Positions 34,882-44,823 of a DNA stretch of 53,115 bases are shown here, one piece after another (the first letter of the stretch is position 1; every line of letters begins with the position of its first letter). Under the pieces are notes generated by a model. That model worked only from the letters and a program-made list of their open reading frames with translations. It was not told the origin of the DNA and did no database searches. A program made the position numbers and the translations under genes. The stretch lies in NCBI GenBank assembly GCA_036557405.1, contig DATBHO010000042.1, forward strand, positions 1-53,115, given 5' to 3'. The DNA comes from TA-21 sp036557405 (GTDB taxonomy: Archaea > Thermoproteota > Nitrososphaeria > Nitrososphaerales > Nitrososphaeraceae).

Positions 34882-36441
34882 TTGGGGCTACTGTTACAGT
34901 TAAAAGAAAAAAGGAAGCTACGATTACTAGTTTTCATTCTAATACCACTTATCTTGTCTGCCTACACTCACTTATGGAATCCTACGGGTTTTCCATCAAT
35001 ACACACAGATGAAGGTCATTACCTGAGGAAAGCGATTTCCACTGAAGATGGCGATGGGCTTCAACCACAAGCTCGATATCGAGCGCCTTATTTTGGTCAA
35101 ATTTTCTTGGCAGGGATCTTTAGCATTATTGGTTACCCCAATTTCGTTAACGCAGGTGATAAGAATCCTGTTGAGCAACTGTATTTGGTTCCGCGCCTAA
35201 TAACGGGAATTTTAGCTGTAATTGATACTTTTCTGTTGTATAGGATCACAGAGTATAGATACGGAAGAAATGTCGCGATTATAGCAGCTGTATTATTTGC
35301 AGTAATGCCGTTTACTTGGCTGACTAGAAGAATATTTCTAGAGTCGATTCAACTCCCCTTTATACTAACTTCAATATTACTCATCTTGAGTCTTGATAGA
35401 CGCAAGTGGGAACGGCAACGCCAGATGCAACCACAACACGAACAAAGACAATATACCAAGCTTACTTTGATTGTCTCTGGAATTTTTCTTGGTCTAGCAA
35501 TTTTTACCAAGATACCTGCTTTCACAGTAATCCCAGTGGGACTAACGATGACGTATTTAGTTACAAGAAAAAAGAAATACGTACTAGTTTGGTTAATTCC
35601 TGTCATTTTGGTTCCGTTTTTGTGGCCTCTACATGCTACACTAATTGGAGATTTGAACGATTGGATCAGTGGTGTTCGTTACCAAGTCACCAGAGATAGA
35701 CCCTTAATCAATACCATAAATACATTCTTCGAGATAGACCCTGTATTGTTTGTTTTAGGAATGGGTGGTCTGGTCTATGCAGCCATCAAAAAAGACTATT
35801 TCATATTGCTATGGGCAATTCCTGGTTTTATCTTTCTCCAGGCCATAGGCTATGTTTCTTCATTTCATATGATACTATTACTACCTCCATTATGCATAGC
35901 AGGAGCAACTATGCTTGAAAAATTAGGCAGCAATATATCCAATATTAAAACGAGAAATTTGTTACCTTATATTAGAATAGCAGTTATCGGGATATTTGGG
36001 ATCTGCAGCATAACTATGCTAATAACTATAAACATGAATTCAACTTATTACCGGGCTCTTTCATTTGTTCTTTCAAATTTACCTAATAGTAACAACAATT
36101 CATCAGGTATCAACCCCGCAGATAAGGTGACCCTAGTTGGGAATCCACAATATTTCTGGATTCCAGAATTTGTTTTTAATAAAACGTTTGACGCAAAAAA
36201 CTTCTATAGTAAGACTCCATTCAAGACGGACAAATACATGATGATTATAGATAGCGGATTTCTAAAAATATTAGATCGTGGGGATAATTCTTCAAGGTTA
36301 AATTTGGCATACAATGCTACTCATAATTTGGCAAGGTTTGAACAGAATTTTACAGGGGGCATTAATATCAACAAGTATCCATATACAAATTTGAAATTAA
36401 GCCCTGAATCACGCTTTATTGAACTCAGGTCCAACTATTAA
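34882..36441 (+). CDS. GT39/ArnT-like membrane glycosyltransferase
   Basis: A 519-residue protein with about ten membrane helices. Near the N-terminus HTDEGHYLRKA carries the Asp-Glu pair of dolichyl-phosphate-sugar-using GT-C enzymes (PMT/ArnT type), placed in the first external loop. The C-terminal 100 residues are an external soluble segment. TTG start at 34882; GTATAAATT about 26-34 bp upstream supports it, and the nearby ATG at 34865 is out of frame. Probably transfers a lipid-linked sugar to a surface acceptor. Confidence 0.78.
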   Translation: MGLLLQLKEKRKLRLLVFILIPLILSAYTHLWNPTGFPSIHTDEGHYLRKAISTEDGDGLQPQARYRAPYFGQIFLAGIFSIIGYPNFVNAGDKNPVEQLYLVPRLITGILAVIDTFLLYRITEYRYGRNVAIIAAVLFAVMPFTWLTRRIFLESIQLPFILTSILLILSLDRRKWERQRQMQPQHEQRQYTKLTLIVSGIFLGLAIFTKIPAFTVIPVGLTMTYLVTRKKKYVLVWLIPVILVPFLWPLHATLIGDLNDWISGVRYQVTRDRPLINTINTFFEIDPVLFVLGMGGLVYAAIKKDYFILLWAIPGFIFLQAIGYVSSFHMILLLPPLCIAGATMLEKLGSNISNIKTRNLLPYIRIAVIGIFGICSITMLITINMNSTYYRALSFVLSNLPNSNNNSSGINPADKVTLVGNPQYFWIPEFVFNKTFDAKNFYSKTPFKTDKYMMIIDSGFLKILDRGDNSSRLNLAYNATHNLARFEQNFTGGININKYPYTNLKLSPESRFIELRSNY

Positions 36442-36508
36442 TTCCATTATTAAGATGTTGGTTCCAAACCAATTAATTTAACCTCGAAGGATTAGTTTTC
36501 GTCATTAA

Positions 36509-38389
36509 ATGCGTATTTTGTTGCTACATTCAGATTTTATCGAATACCAACCGATTTCTAAAGAGGTGGAAGCCGCAGAAGATATCCAATACAAAGCAAG
36601 TAGAAAAATAGACGAAGTGATAGTAGCATTAATTGCCGTAGAAAAAGATGATGACGAGTCCATAATTGATGATGTTTGCAAGGAGTTGAAGGCATATAGC
36701 GAGAAAATAAAATGTGATAATTTACTAATCTATCCTTATGCACACCTAAGTTCCCAACTAGCGACACACAGCATAGCTCATGCATTACTAATTTCAATTG
36801 AGAATCAGATAAGAGATCTGTTTACGACAGTAAATCGGGCGCCATTTGGTTGGACAAAGTCATTTCATATAAAAATCAAAGGACATCCACTGGCAGAACA
36901 AGCTAAAACCATTCATAGAAAAGGTAACGACAATACTAAAAAGGAATTGACCTCAGAATCAACCGCACTAAAATCTGAAGGTGCCCTAAACTCAATTTGG
37001 TACGTACAAGTGCCTGAGGATAAGTTAATTCCAATAAATGATTATGCTTTTCAAAAAGACAGTGCACTTAAAAAATTAGCAGAATATGAGTTATCTAAGA
37101 AGAGAACAGTACTTGAAGTTCCGCCACATGTAAAATTGATGAAGAGATTGGCACTAGCTGACTATGAACCATCTTCGGATGGAGGAAATATGAGATACTA
37201 TCCCAAGGGACGTTTAATGAAATCATTAATTGAGACCTATGTAACAAAAATGATTCATGAGTATGGTGGAATTGAAGTCGAGACACCAGTGATGTATGAT
37301 TCCAATCATCCGTCAATTCATAGTTACTTTAACAGATTTCCAGCCAGGCAATACAATATCCAATCAGACAATAAGCAGCTTTTCTTAAGGTTTGCCGCAT
37401 GTTTTGGTCAATTCTTGATGGCCAAGGATTTTCAAATTTCTTATAAACAGCTTCCACTGAAGCTTTATGAATTAACTAGATATTCATTTAGAAGAGAAAA
37501 GAGTGGCGAACTAGTCGGTCTTAGGAGACTTAGGGCATTCAGTATGCCAGATTGCCACGCTTTTTGCAGGGATATCAATCAAGCAAAAGAAGAGTTTGTA
37601 AAAAGATTTGAGTTATCAATGAAAGTTATAGAGGGACTGGGTATTTCCCCTAATGACGACGTAGAGATGGTTATCCGGTTTACTTCAGACTTTTATGAAC
37701 AAAATAAGGAATTTATTCAGACATTTGCAGCTAGACTAAAGAAACCCATCCTGGTAGAAATGTGGAAAGAAAAGTTCTTCTATTTTATCGTAAAGTGGGA
37801 ATTTAATTTTGTAGACAGGTCAGGGAAGGCTGCTGCGCTTTCCACTGATCAAATTGATATTGAAAATGGGCAAAGATACAACATTGAATTTGTTGATAGT
37901 GACGGCGAGAAAAAGTATCCAATCATATTGCATAACTCTCCTAGTGGAGCGGTAGAACGGGTAATATTTGCACTACTTGAAAAAGCCGACAGGGATGTAC
38001 ATACAGGCAAGCCTCCAGCATTGCCTCTTTGGCTATCACATACACAGATAAGAATAATTCCGGTCTCTTCAAATCATTTGGCGTTCTGTGAAAAAATCTT
38101 GGAGCAGCTAAACAATAACAGTATAAGGGCAGACATTGATGACAGGGAGCTTTCTGTTGCAAAAAAAATTAGAGAAGCAGAATCTGAATGGGTTCATTTC
38201 ATCATTGTCATTGGAGATAAAGAAGTCGGAGGTGAAGATTTTGTAGTCAGGGAAAGAATGGCCAAGTCTCAATACACCATATCGATAGAAAATCTCATGA
38301 GACGGATCAAACAAGAAATAACAGATAAACCGTACCTGCCATTAAACCTACCAAAATATTTATCAAAACGTCCAATAATTATGGTATGA
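36509..38389 (+). CDS. thrS: Threonyl-tRNA synthetase, archaeal type
   Basis: A 626-residue class II synthetase. The N-terminal 140 residues are the archaeal D-aminoacyl-tRNA-deacylase-like editing domain rather than the bacterial TGS/SAD module. The catalytic core shows the motif 2 region LTRYSFRREKSGEL and zinc-binding Cys/His positions including SMPDCHAFC, and the C-terminal anticodon-binding domain begins near LPLWLSHTQIRIIPVS. Full length. Confidence 0.94.
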   Translation: MRILLLHSDFIEYQPISKEVEAAEDIQYKASRKIDEVIVALIAVEKDDDESIIDDVCKELKAYSEKIKCDNLLIYPYAHLSSQLATHSIAHALLISIENQIRDLFTTVNRAPFGWTKSFHIKIKGHPLAEQAKTIHRKGNDNTKKELTSESTALKSEGALNSIWYVQVPEDKLIPINDYAFQKDSALKKLAEYELSKKRTVLEVPPHVKLMKRLALADYEPSSDGGNMRYYPKGRLMKSLIETYVTKMIHEYGGIEVETPVMYDSNHPSIHSYFNRFPARQYNIQSDNKQLFLRFAACFGQFLMAKDFQISYKQLPLKLYELTRYSFRREKSGELVGLRRLRAFSMPDCHAFCRDINQAKEEFVKRFELSMKVIEGLGISPNDDVEMVIRFTSDFYEQNKEFIQTFAARLKKPILVEMWKEKFFYFIVKWEFNFVDRSGKAAALSTDQIDIENGQRYNIEFVDSDGEKKYPIILHNSPSGAVERVIFALLEKADRDVHTGKPPALPLWLSHTQIRIIPVSSNHLAFCEKILEQLNNNSIRADIDDRELSVAKKIREAESEWVHFIIVIGDKEVGGEDFVVRERMAKSQYTISIENLMRRIKQEITDKPYLPLNLPKYLSKRPIIMV

Positions 38390-38442
38390 ATTATTGATAT
38401 AGGTAGAGAATTGCAATTACCATATTTTCATCCATTTAATGT

Positions 38443-38455
38443 TTTTATATTTAAT
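38443..38455 (+). promoter_or_regulatory. TATA box of the 38473 gene
   Basis: A TTTTATATTTAA element lies 18-30 bp ahead of ATG 38473. Confidence 0.45.
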
Positions 38456-38472
38456 AATTAGATCCCATTCAA

Positions 38473-38682
38473 ATGGGAAGAGTAGACAAAGGGGTAAACT
38501 GCAGTGTAAGCGGTTGCTCAAATTCAGCGGAGAGATCAATCAGTGGAAGTAAGGCAAGCATGGCTTCAGATTTACAAGTTAATACTTCAAACAAAAGGGT
38601 GTATTTATGTAGACAACACTATAAAGAATGGAAAAAAGCAACAAAAGAAGATAGAGAAAACGAGAGAGCCAGATGGGGCTAG
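38473..38682 (+). CDS. Small Cys/His zinc-binding-like protein
   Basis: A 69-residue hydrophilic protein with C-x4-C near the N-terminus (NCSVSGC) and CRQHYKEWKK later, giving a likely C..C..C..H zinc site, then a charged helical tail. I know no function; small proteins of this style are frequent in Thaumarchaeota. Own TATA box, leaderless. Confidence 0.7.
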   Translation: MGRVDKGVNCSVSGCSNSAERSISGSKASMASDLQVNTSNKRVYLCRQHYKEWKKATKEDRENERARWG

Positions 38683-38747
38683 ACATAATAGTAAAACAGT
38701 ACATCAATAATTACGAGCTGACTAGTATACCGATCACATCAATTCAG

Positions 38748-39695
38748 CTAAACATACTTTCTAGGAATTATCCTTAAAAGAGTTTGTGCCGCAAGCGTTC
38801 CTTCCCTGTAATCATGGTTTTTGAGTGAAACCTCTACAAGATCCATTCCTAACAGACTTGCCGAATCGTTAATACTTTTAAATATCTTAATTATTTCAAA
38901 CGGATCCAATCCAAACGGCTCAGGCGTTCCTGTACAAGGCACATATGGCAAATCATAAACATCAATGTCGAACGATATGTATATGTTTCTATTAGCAGTA
39001 ACCTTGGAAATATAAGTTGATACATCATCAATATTTTTTTTTATTTCCCATGGGTCAAAGGTCATAATACCATTTTTTTCTGCAAAATTATTTTCGTTCT
39101 TATCTGTTTGTCTGATACCTATTTGTATAATATTTTTGCCTTGAATGTATCCTTCTTCTATCAGCCTATAGAATGGAGTAGTATGACAGAGTTTCATACC
39201 ATCATATTCAGATTTTAGATCTCTATGTGCATCAAAGTGTATCAAGAGAGGCTGATTATCTGAAAGACCCTTAAAACAAAAATACGTTATGGTATGTTCT
39301 CCTCCAAGAATAAATGGTTTTTTCTTACTCCTAGACAATCCTTTTACCAGAGGAGGAATCTTTTCATCCAGGAAGGAAAAGATGGAATGTAGTTTATCAT
39401 CATGATAATCAGGTATTTTAACGTCCCCCAAATCAAAAATTTTGGTAATTTCCCGTATGTCCTTTTCTTCATCGTAAATGAAGGTTTCAATTTGACGAGC
39501 AGACGCACTCCTGATCGCTTCTGGACCTCTTTTTGTACCTTTTCCAAATGAGGTAGTTAGCTCCAATGGAATACCAAAAAATACTAATTTTGCATCACCG
39601 TATGAAATTTTCGTATCAATATCCCCGAAGGAAGATCCAGCTTTGGTTCTTTCTGGAGTAATAAACAGAGAATTGAAATGATCTAAAATTGTCAA
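38748..39695 (-). CDS. speB: Agmatinase/arginase-family ureohydrolase
   Basis: A 315-residue dinuclear-metal hydrolase. Metal ligands appear in GGEHTITYF, HFDAHRDL and SFDIDVYD, and substrate-loop residues in CTGTPEPFG. By family this is agmatinase (polyamine synthesis) or a related ureohydrolase; sequence alone does not settle the substrate. TTG start at 39695 with an A/T-rich TATA element about 30 bp upstream. Confidence 0.88.
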   Translation of the reverse strand: MTILDHFNSLFITPERTKAGSSFGDIDTKISYGDAKLVFFGIPLELTTSFGKGTKRGPEAIRSASARQIETFIYDEEKDIREITKIFDLGDVKIPDYHDDKLHSIFSFLDEKIPPLVKGLSRSKKKPFILGGEHTITYFCFKGLSDNQPLLIHFDAHRDLKSEYDGMKLCHTTPFYRLIEEGYIQGKNIIQIGIRQTDKNENNFAEKNGIMTFDPWEIKKNIDDVSTYISKVTANRNIYISFDIDVYDLPYVPCTGTPEPFGLDPFEIIKIFKSINDSASLLGMDLVEVSLKNHDYREGTLAAQTLLRIIPRKYV

Positions 39696-39754
39696 TTTGT
39701 CTTATTGAATAACTGTAAGCAATTATATTTATTTAAGTAATTTGATAATTTTTG

Positions 39755-42448
39755 CTAATTTGACCAGAATAATTCATCTAAATTACTTTGCCTTGGTTTA
39801 CCAATTATAGACTTGAAATTTACATCTAGAGCGGTTAAAATTTGATCTAAAGTGGATTCCATAGCCTCCAGGTATTTTTCAGTATCAATTTCCTTATGGG
39901 TAGCTAGCTCAACAGGTTTGACTCCTTCAGAAGTCTTTGTTTTTACATACGAGATTATGTCTCCCGCTTTAGCTTGTCTTCCATTTGAAAATAACAATGC
40001 TGCCTTTATGTGCTGTGGGATACCCTTTATTGAATTGTTGGTAGAATCATGACCGTCTATTGAGGATATTTTTTTATTTTCACCAGTCCTTTTGCCATAC
40101 TTTTCTGGAGACTTATTTATCATAACGTTAAAAGATAGTTCCTCCATTGGGTATTCATCTGATTCTAATTTTTTTGCACTTTCACGAATAATATTTTTGA
40201 TTTTCTCTCTAGCAGTATCAAAATCCTTTTCAGTGTTAACTTTACCCAATATATCTAGCATGCTATAAAACGTTTTCCTTATGAAAGCTGGAGTGTGGGA
40301 TTTCTTGCCTGTTAATCCCTTTACATCAACAGTTCCATCCTTCAAGACACCCAGATAATTTTTCTTAAGATTGTTAAATACAACATATCGATATTCTTTG
40401 TCCAATTCTAGATCTACGCCTTCATTGGTTTTGGCCCATCTTGAAATTTCCTCCACCTTACCTTGTGATGGATCCCTCAAAAATAAAGAATCTGTGTCGC
40501 CATAGACAACTTCTATTCCTGATTCCCTACATTTATCTATTGTATTAGTGATAATATTTCTTCCAATAGCTGCCGTGGCATCTGCAACTGGTAGGCAGTA
40601 TAGAGGAAATATTTCTGCGCCCATTACACCGTAACTTGCATTGAGAATTACCTTAATCGCCTGACTTACTACTGTATAGAGTTGTCGTTCTTCAGGTGAA
40701 ATTGTTTTGTCTTTTGATAGTTGCTTATAGTAATTTACTCGCAAGTCTCTCAGTGATCCTATAAGAAGCGAGGTAATTCCTTTCTTCTCCTTGCATGTCC
40801 AGTACGCTGTATCAGGGATCTTTTGGTGCGGATCTTCACTGCAAGAAACATGTGGACAATTTACTGTTTCATAAGATAAGTTATGGACATTTATTATACT
40901 TGGATACAGACTGGCAAAATCAACTACCGATACATTGAAGTGGATTCCTGGAGTGGGTTCAACGACAAGTCCCCCCCTGTACTTTTTTTCTTTTATTATT
41001 GCGGAAGTAGAAACCTCGCCCTTGTAACGTAATTCTTCGGTGCGCGGAATTAGTGCATTTATCTTTCTATGTTCATAAAAGAGCATTCCCCTGATCCACT
41101 GGTTCACACCTACTCTAGAAAGGTCTTCAACAGAAAGTCTAGATATTCTAGCGATCACAAACAATAGCTTCAGTAGTAGATTGTCATTAAAGCTTGTTAG
41201 TCTAAAAGTCAATTCCGTATCTTTCAAGCAGTATTGTGCCAATTTTTGGATCGGCAAGTCGCTAATATTACCCTCAAATTCAATTTTGCTATCATTTAAA
41301 AGTGCTTCTGAAATGGCATTTAATCTATATTCAGAATATTTGTGGCTAAATGCGTAAATTTGAATGGACCTATTTTGAAATGTTCTAAATAAATCAATGT
41401 GAACGCCATGTCTTAATTGGACCGCTTCTGTTTGAATTCCTTTCTTGATAACTGTGTCTCGTTTAACCAGTATTGGGATTTCCTCCTTTGGTATTATTGT
41501 ATGGTTTATGGGATCAATTGCGGGATCTTGAGATCTTTCATAAAGATATGGAAGATCAAAATCATCACCATTAAAGGTAACTAATAAATTGTATGACCAA
41601 ATTAATTTAAAAGTTTTTTCTAATAGTTCTTTTTCAGTCTTGCACATTTCTGCTTCTGGAATTAATTCTGTTCCATCATTGGGATTTTTATCTTGTTCAA
41701 GAAGGAATACTTTTCTTTCATCATTTGAGAAGATTCCTACTGCAGTAACTTTTCTATCGTGTTCTCGTGGAACTGGCATTCGTCCCTCCTCTGAATCTAC
41801 TTCAATATCAAGAGCTACCCTCTTCATTTCTGGAATGGGTTGATTTAATAGATCTGCCCATTCTCTAACATATTCTCTGTATTTATCATTTCTTGCCTCT
41901 TTGCTCTCTAGGATTTTATCCCAAAGAAAATTTTTCAATGCATTCTGGACAATTTCTGACATCTTGTACGGATCTTCAATTATTTCATATCCTTTTCTTT
42001 TGTAGTATGAACCGGGGATTAACCTTGTATCATAAAGATAATTTTCGTGATACTTGATGTTGGCTTCCCATACATTTAGCTTTTCCCGTATGCCACCCCT
42101 GCCGCCTATTGACAGAGGATCGGGAGCAATTATTTTTATTGCCTGAATTTCTTTGTCTGACAATAAGTCTATTTTTGTTATTTTCCTTAACTCAAATTTC
42201 TTTTCAACGGCCGCAATTTCTTCTGCCCTTTTTTCGTATTCCAATTTAGTATAACAATATGGTTTGTGATCCGTTTTATCCTGCCAAAAGTATATTACAT
42301 GTAGATTAGGATCGTAAAATTTTAATTTGACTTTCTGATTTTCGCCAGAATATACTGCTGATATTAGCATGACTCGAGTATTTTCAGGAAGTTCCTTCTC
42401 GTAACTCAGGTATTGCTTATCGTTTTGAAGAAGTGGCGATTGATCCAA
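39755..42448 (-). CDS. polB: Family B DNA polymerase
   Basis: An 897-residue replicative polymerase. The 3'-5' exonuclease shows VALDIEVDSEEG (Exo I) and FNGDDFDLPYL (Exo II); the polymerase domain has DFASLYPSI (motif A), KVILNASYGVMGAE (motif B) and YGDTDSLF (motif C), then KKNYLG. Catalytic residues are all present. It ends in a short tail RQSNLDELFW, a plausible PCNA-interacting peptide. TTG start at 42448. Confidence 0.95.
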   Translation of the reverse strand: MDQSPLLQNDKQYLSYEKELPENTRVMLISAVYSGENQKVKLKFYDPNLHVIYFWQDKTDHKPYCYTKLEYEKRAEEIAAVEKKFELRKITKIDLLSDKEIQAIKIIAPDPLSIGGRGGIREKLNVWEANIKYHENYLYDTRLIPGSYYKRKGYEIIEDPYKMSEIVQNALKNFLWDKILESKEARNDKYREYVREWADLLNQPIPEMKRVALDIEVDSEEGRMPVPREHDRKVTAVGIFSNDERKVFLLEQDKNPNDGTELIPEAEMCKTEKELLEKTFKLIWSYNLLVTFNGDDFDLPYLYERSQDPAIDPINHTIIPKEEIPILVKRDTVIKKGIQTEAVQLRHGVHIDLFRTFQNRSIQIYAFSHKYSEYRLNAISEALLNDSKIEFEGNISDLPIQKLAQYCLKDTELTFRLTSFNDNLLLKLLFVIARISRLSVEDLSRVGVNQWIRGMLFYEHRKINALIPRTEELRYKGEVSTSAIIKEKKYRGGLVVEPTPGIHFNVSVVDFASLYPSIINVHNLSYETVNCPHVSCSEDPHQKIPDTAYWTCKEKKGITSLLIGSLRDLRVNYYKQLSKDKTISPEERQLYTVVSQAIKVILNASYGVMGAEIFPLYCLPVADATAAIGRNIITNTIDKCRESGIEVVYGDTDSLFLRDPSQGKVEEISRWAKTNEGVDLELDKEYRYVVFNNLKKNYLGVLKDGTVDVKGLTGKKSHTPAFIRKTFYSMLDILGKVNTEKDFDTAREKIKNIIRESAKKLESDEYPMEELSFNVMINKSPEKYGKRTGENKKISSIDGHDSTNNSIKGIPQHIKAALLFSNGRQAKAGDIISYVKTKTSEGVKPVELATHKEIDTEKYLEAMESTLDQILTALDVNFKSIIGKPRQSNLDELFWSN

Positions 42449-42554
42449 TTATTGTTCACTGGGATTAACTCCAAATATGGAAAATGGATAATTATCTTTT
42501 GCTGCTATGATCATGAACAGTTTTATTTTGTGTCAGGTAAGTTAATTATCATTC

Positions 42555-43454
42555 TCAACTAGATTTAGCAGTAATTACCTTATGCTCATTTCGTCTAATC
42601 GCTATTATGCCGAGAGCGTAGAGGGCAATCATGGGTAGTGCAACAAACCACATTGTAATCCCACTTCCGTCTGGAGTTATTACTGCACCAAAAATTGTTA
42701 TTATTATGATTGCATACCTAAAGTTTTTTTGCCAGAATTTTGAATCAGTTAAGCCGCTTAGAGATAGTACATACATTATGATTGGAAGCTGAAAGGCAAT
42801 ACCAAACCCAAGAACGAATTGAAGTACAAATGTTATGAAATCATTGACTGTCAGAAATGCTTCAGCACCAATTGATTCACCATAACTGTATAGAAAATCT
42901 AGGGTAAACGGGATTACGAGCACATATGAGAATACTACACCAAACACAAATAAAAGAAACGTTGGCAATAATACTTTTACAAATTTAATTTTTGGTAATG
43001 ACGGCGAAGATGCTTTAGTTGATACACTTGTTTCTACGCTTTGTCCTTTTCTTTTTCCCTGATTAAACGCAGGAGAAACAAAACCAAGTATCTCTTTAAT
43101 TACGATTGGCAAAGAACATATCAAGCCAATTAGCAAGGAGAGGTAAATCTGACCAAAGAACACCTGACCGGGAGCTGTCTGAATAAACTTTACTTCTGAT
43201 GGAAGTAAGGTATCCTTCATAAAAGTTGTCAATTGCAGGGCTATGTTGTTAAATGGTTCTGGGTATGGATAGTATACTTTCAGATAAGTTAGGTGATTTG
43301 GATTGAGGAATGGAAGTGAGATAGGGATAATTGTAGTTTTTATGCTAAAACTCATTGTAAAAATAGTTATTATTGCAATGCAAATTATTATACGAATAAT
43401 CCTAACTCTTAGCTCATCAATATGTTCAGGTATTGACATCCTAAATGAAGACAT
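42555..43454 (-). CDS. tatC: Twin-arginine translocase subunit TatC
   Basis: A 299-residue protein with six predicted membrane helices. The N-terminal HIDELRVRIIR is the TatC cytosolic motif that precedes helix 1. A polar insert around residues 140-165 (Gly/Lys/Ser-rich) interrupts the cytosolic loop. It receives folded Tat substrates; tatA is not adjacent. Confidence 0.92.
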   Translation of the reverse strand: MSSFRMSIPEHIDELRVRIIRIIICIAIITIFTMSFSIKTTIIPISLPFLNPNHLTYLKVYYPYPEPFNNIALQLTTFMKDTLLPSEVKFIQTAPGQVFFGQIYLSLLIGLICSLPIVIKEILGFVSPAFNQGKRKGQSVETSVSTKASSPSLPKIKFVKVLLPTFLLFVFGVVFSYVLVIPFTLDFLYSYGESIGAEAFLTVNDFITFVLQFVLGFGIAFQLPIIMYVLSLSGLTDSKFWQKNFRYAIIIITIFGAVITPDGSGITMWFVALPMIALYALGIIAIRRNEHKVITAKSS

Positions 43455-43636
43455 TACAATATTCGGAAATATGCAATCTAGGTATAATAATTATATTGGT
43501 AGACTTGAATTTGATAATACATTGCTGGACCCAATAGCTTATTTCAACTCAATTTAGAGTACGGACCATGGTCCACCATATAAAACAAAATTTAACTTGA
43601 GCAAATACTTTTAGAAGATAAAATCAATAAGAGCTT

Positions 43637-43954
43637 ATGCAATATCACAAAGCATCTTTTATTGGCCTTGAAAGATCTAAAAAGGCTCAATTAAAGCTAT
43701 TTGATTATACAGGCTATGCTATGTTAACATATACCGTAAAACAAGATGGAAATGGATTTTCACCGGTAGGTGAAGAAATGCTGGTGACCAAAATGGATAG
43801 AGAAACCGAGTCCATGTTATTTTTGTGTGATAATGATGGTTATACAAAGGCCCAATCAAAACCGTTACCAAGGGAAAAGGCCAGCGAAGTATATAGAAAA
43901 ATGCTTGATGATGGTTTTAAAGAATTTAAAGGACAAATCAAGACCGTTTCATAA
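43637..43954 (+). CDS. Hypothetical small soluble protein
   Basis: A 105-residue protein with alternating beta-type segments in the first 80 residues and a charged C-terminal helix. No membrane segment, no Cys cluster, no family recognised. It stands alone between two minus-strand genes, with ATG start after an A/T-rich promoter region. Confidence 0.65.
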   Translation: MQYHKASFIGLERSKKAQLKLFDYTGYAMLTYTVKQDGNGFSPVGEEMLVTKMDRETESMLFLCDNDGYTKAQSKPLPREKASEVYRKMLDDGFKEFKGQIKTVS

Positions 43955-44115
43955 ATGGTATAGTAAAGCAGCTGTTCAAGACCATATCCGCACTTGCTCA
44001 ATTTAACAGATTGGATTCCATAGTAGTAAGAGTTACTAGTTTTAATCGATCGTTACTATCATTTTATGACTAGATGAAATAGCTTCTAAATAGTAATATG
44101 ATTATTTCATACACT

Positions 44116-44823
44116 CTAAACAATAATTTTAGTACCAGTATGGCTATTTTTCATGATGAGATCTCTAATAATATTAGGATCTGATTTTATAACCCATGTC
44201 GAAATTTTAGATCTTTCTATCACCTTCATAGCGACGATGTCCATAAGGTCATAATTTCCTGCTAGAGTACTTTCACTGTTCAAGAGTTGTAAGCACTTTT
44301 TTATGGTAATTTCTCTAAAGAGTTTTGCTCTTGGACTCTTTTTTGGATCAGTATCATATATACCATCAACGTCCGTTGCATTTAAGAATCTGTAGGCTTT
44401 AATTTTTTCACAAATAAGTGCTGCTGTAGCATTGGTACTTTGACCCGGATGAAAGCCACCACTGACTATAATTTTGCCTGACTGACATGCAATACTAACT
44501 TCCTCAAGATCGGACGGAATAATTGGGTAAGCAGAATTTCCGAGTGCCGAGGAAAGCAACATTGCATTTAATCTTGAAACTTTTATGCCCATATCATCTA
44601 GACTGCTTTCATCAGAACCTAATGATCTGGCCAAATTAACGTAATGCCTTGCTATTAATCCACCTCCTGATACTACAACTGGTTGAACTTTGGGTTGTAT
44701 GTCAAGTAAAAGTTGAGCATACTCCTTTAGGGATTTTGGCGTAGTTTTAAAATTAAAAACGCTACCACTTAATTTTATGACTAGAATTCTTTTTTGTTTT
44801 GAGGATTTATCAGAGGTACTCAT
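44116..44823 (-). CDS. pyrH: UMP kinase, archaeal type
   Basis: A 235-residue amino-acid-kinase-fold enzyme making UDP. Motifs LVIKLSGSVF, VVVSGGGLIARHY and NATDVDGIYDTDPKKSP match archaeal PyrH. The start overlaps the stop of the HD-domain gene (ATG within the stop region), so it is the last gene of a tmk-HD-pyrH nucleotide operon and leads to UTP for pyrG. Confidence 0.9.
   Translation of the reverse strand: MSTSDKSSKQKRILVIKLSGSVFNFKTTPKSLKEYAQLLLDIQPKVQPVVVSGGGLIARHYVNLARSLGSDESSLDDMGIKVSRLNAMLLSSALGNSAYPIIPSDLEEVSIACQSGKIIVSGGFHPGQSTNATAALICEKIKAYRFLNATDVDGIYDTDPKKSPRAKLFREITIKKCLQLLNSESTLAGNYDLMDIVAMKVIERSKISTWVIKSDPNIIRDLIMKNSHTGTKIIV

Noticed and set aside
43303..43557. Plus-strand frame over the start of tatC
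   Set aside because: Mostly antisense to tatC with an Ile-rich, low-complexity translation.
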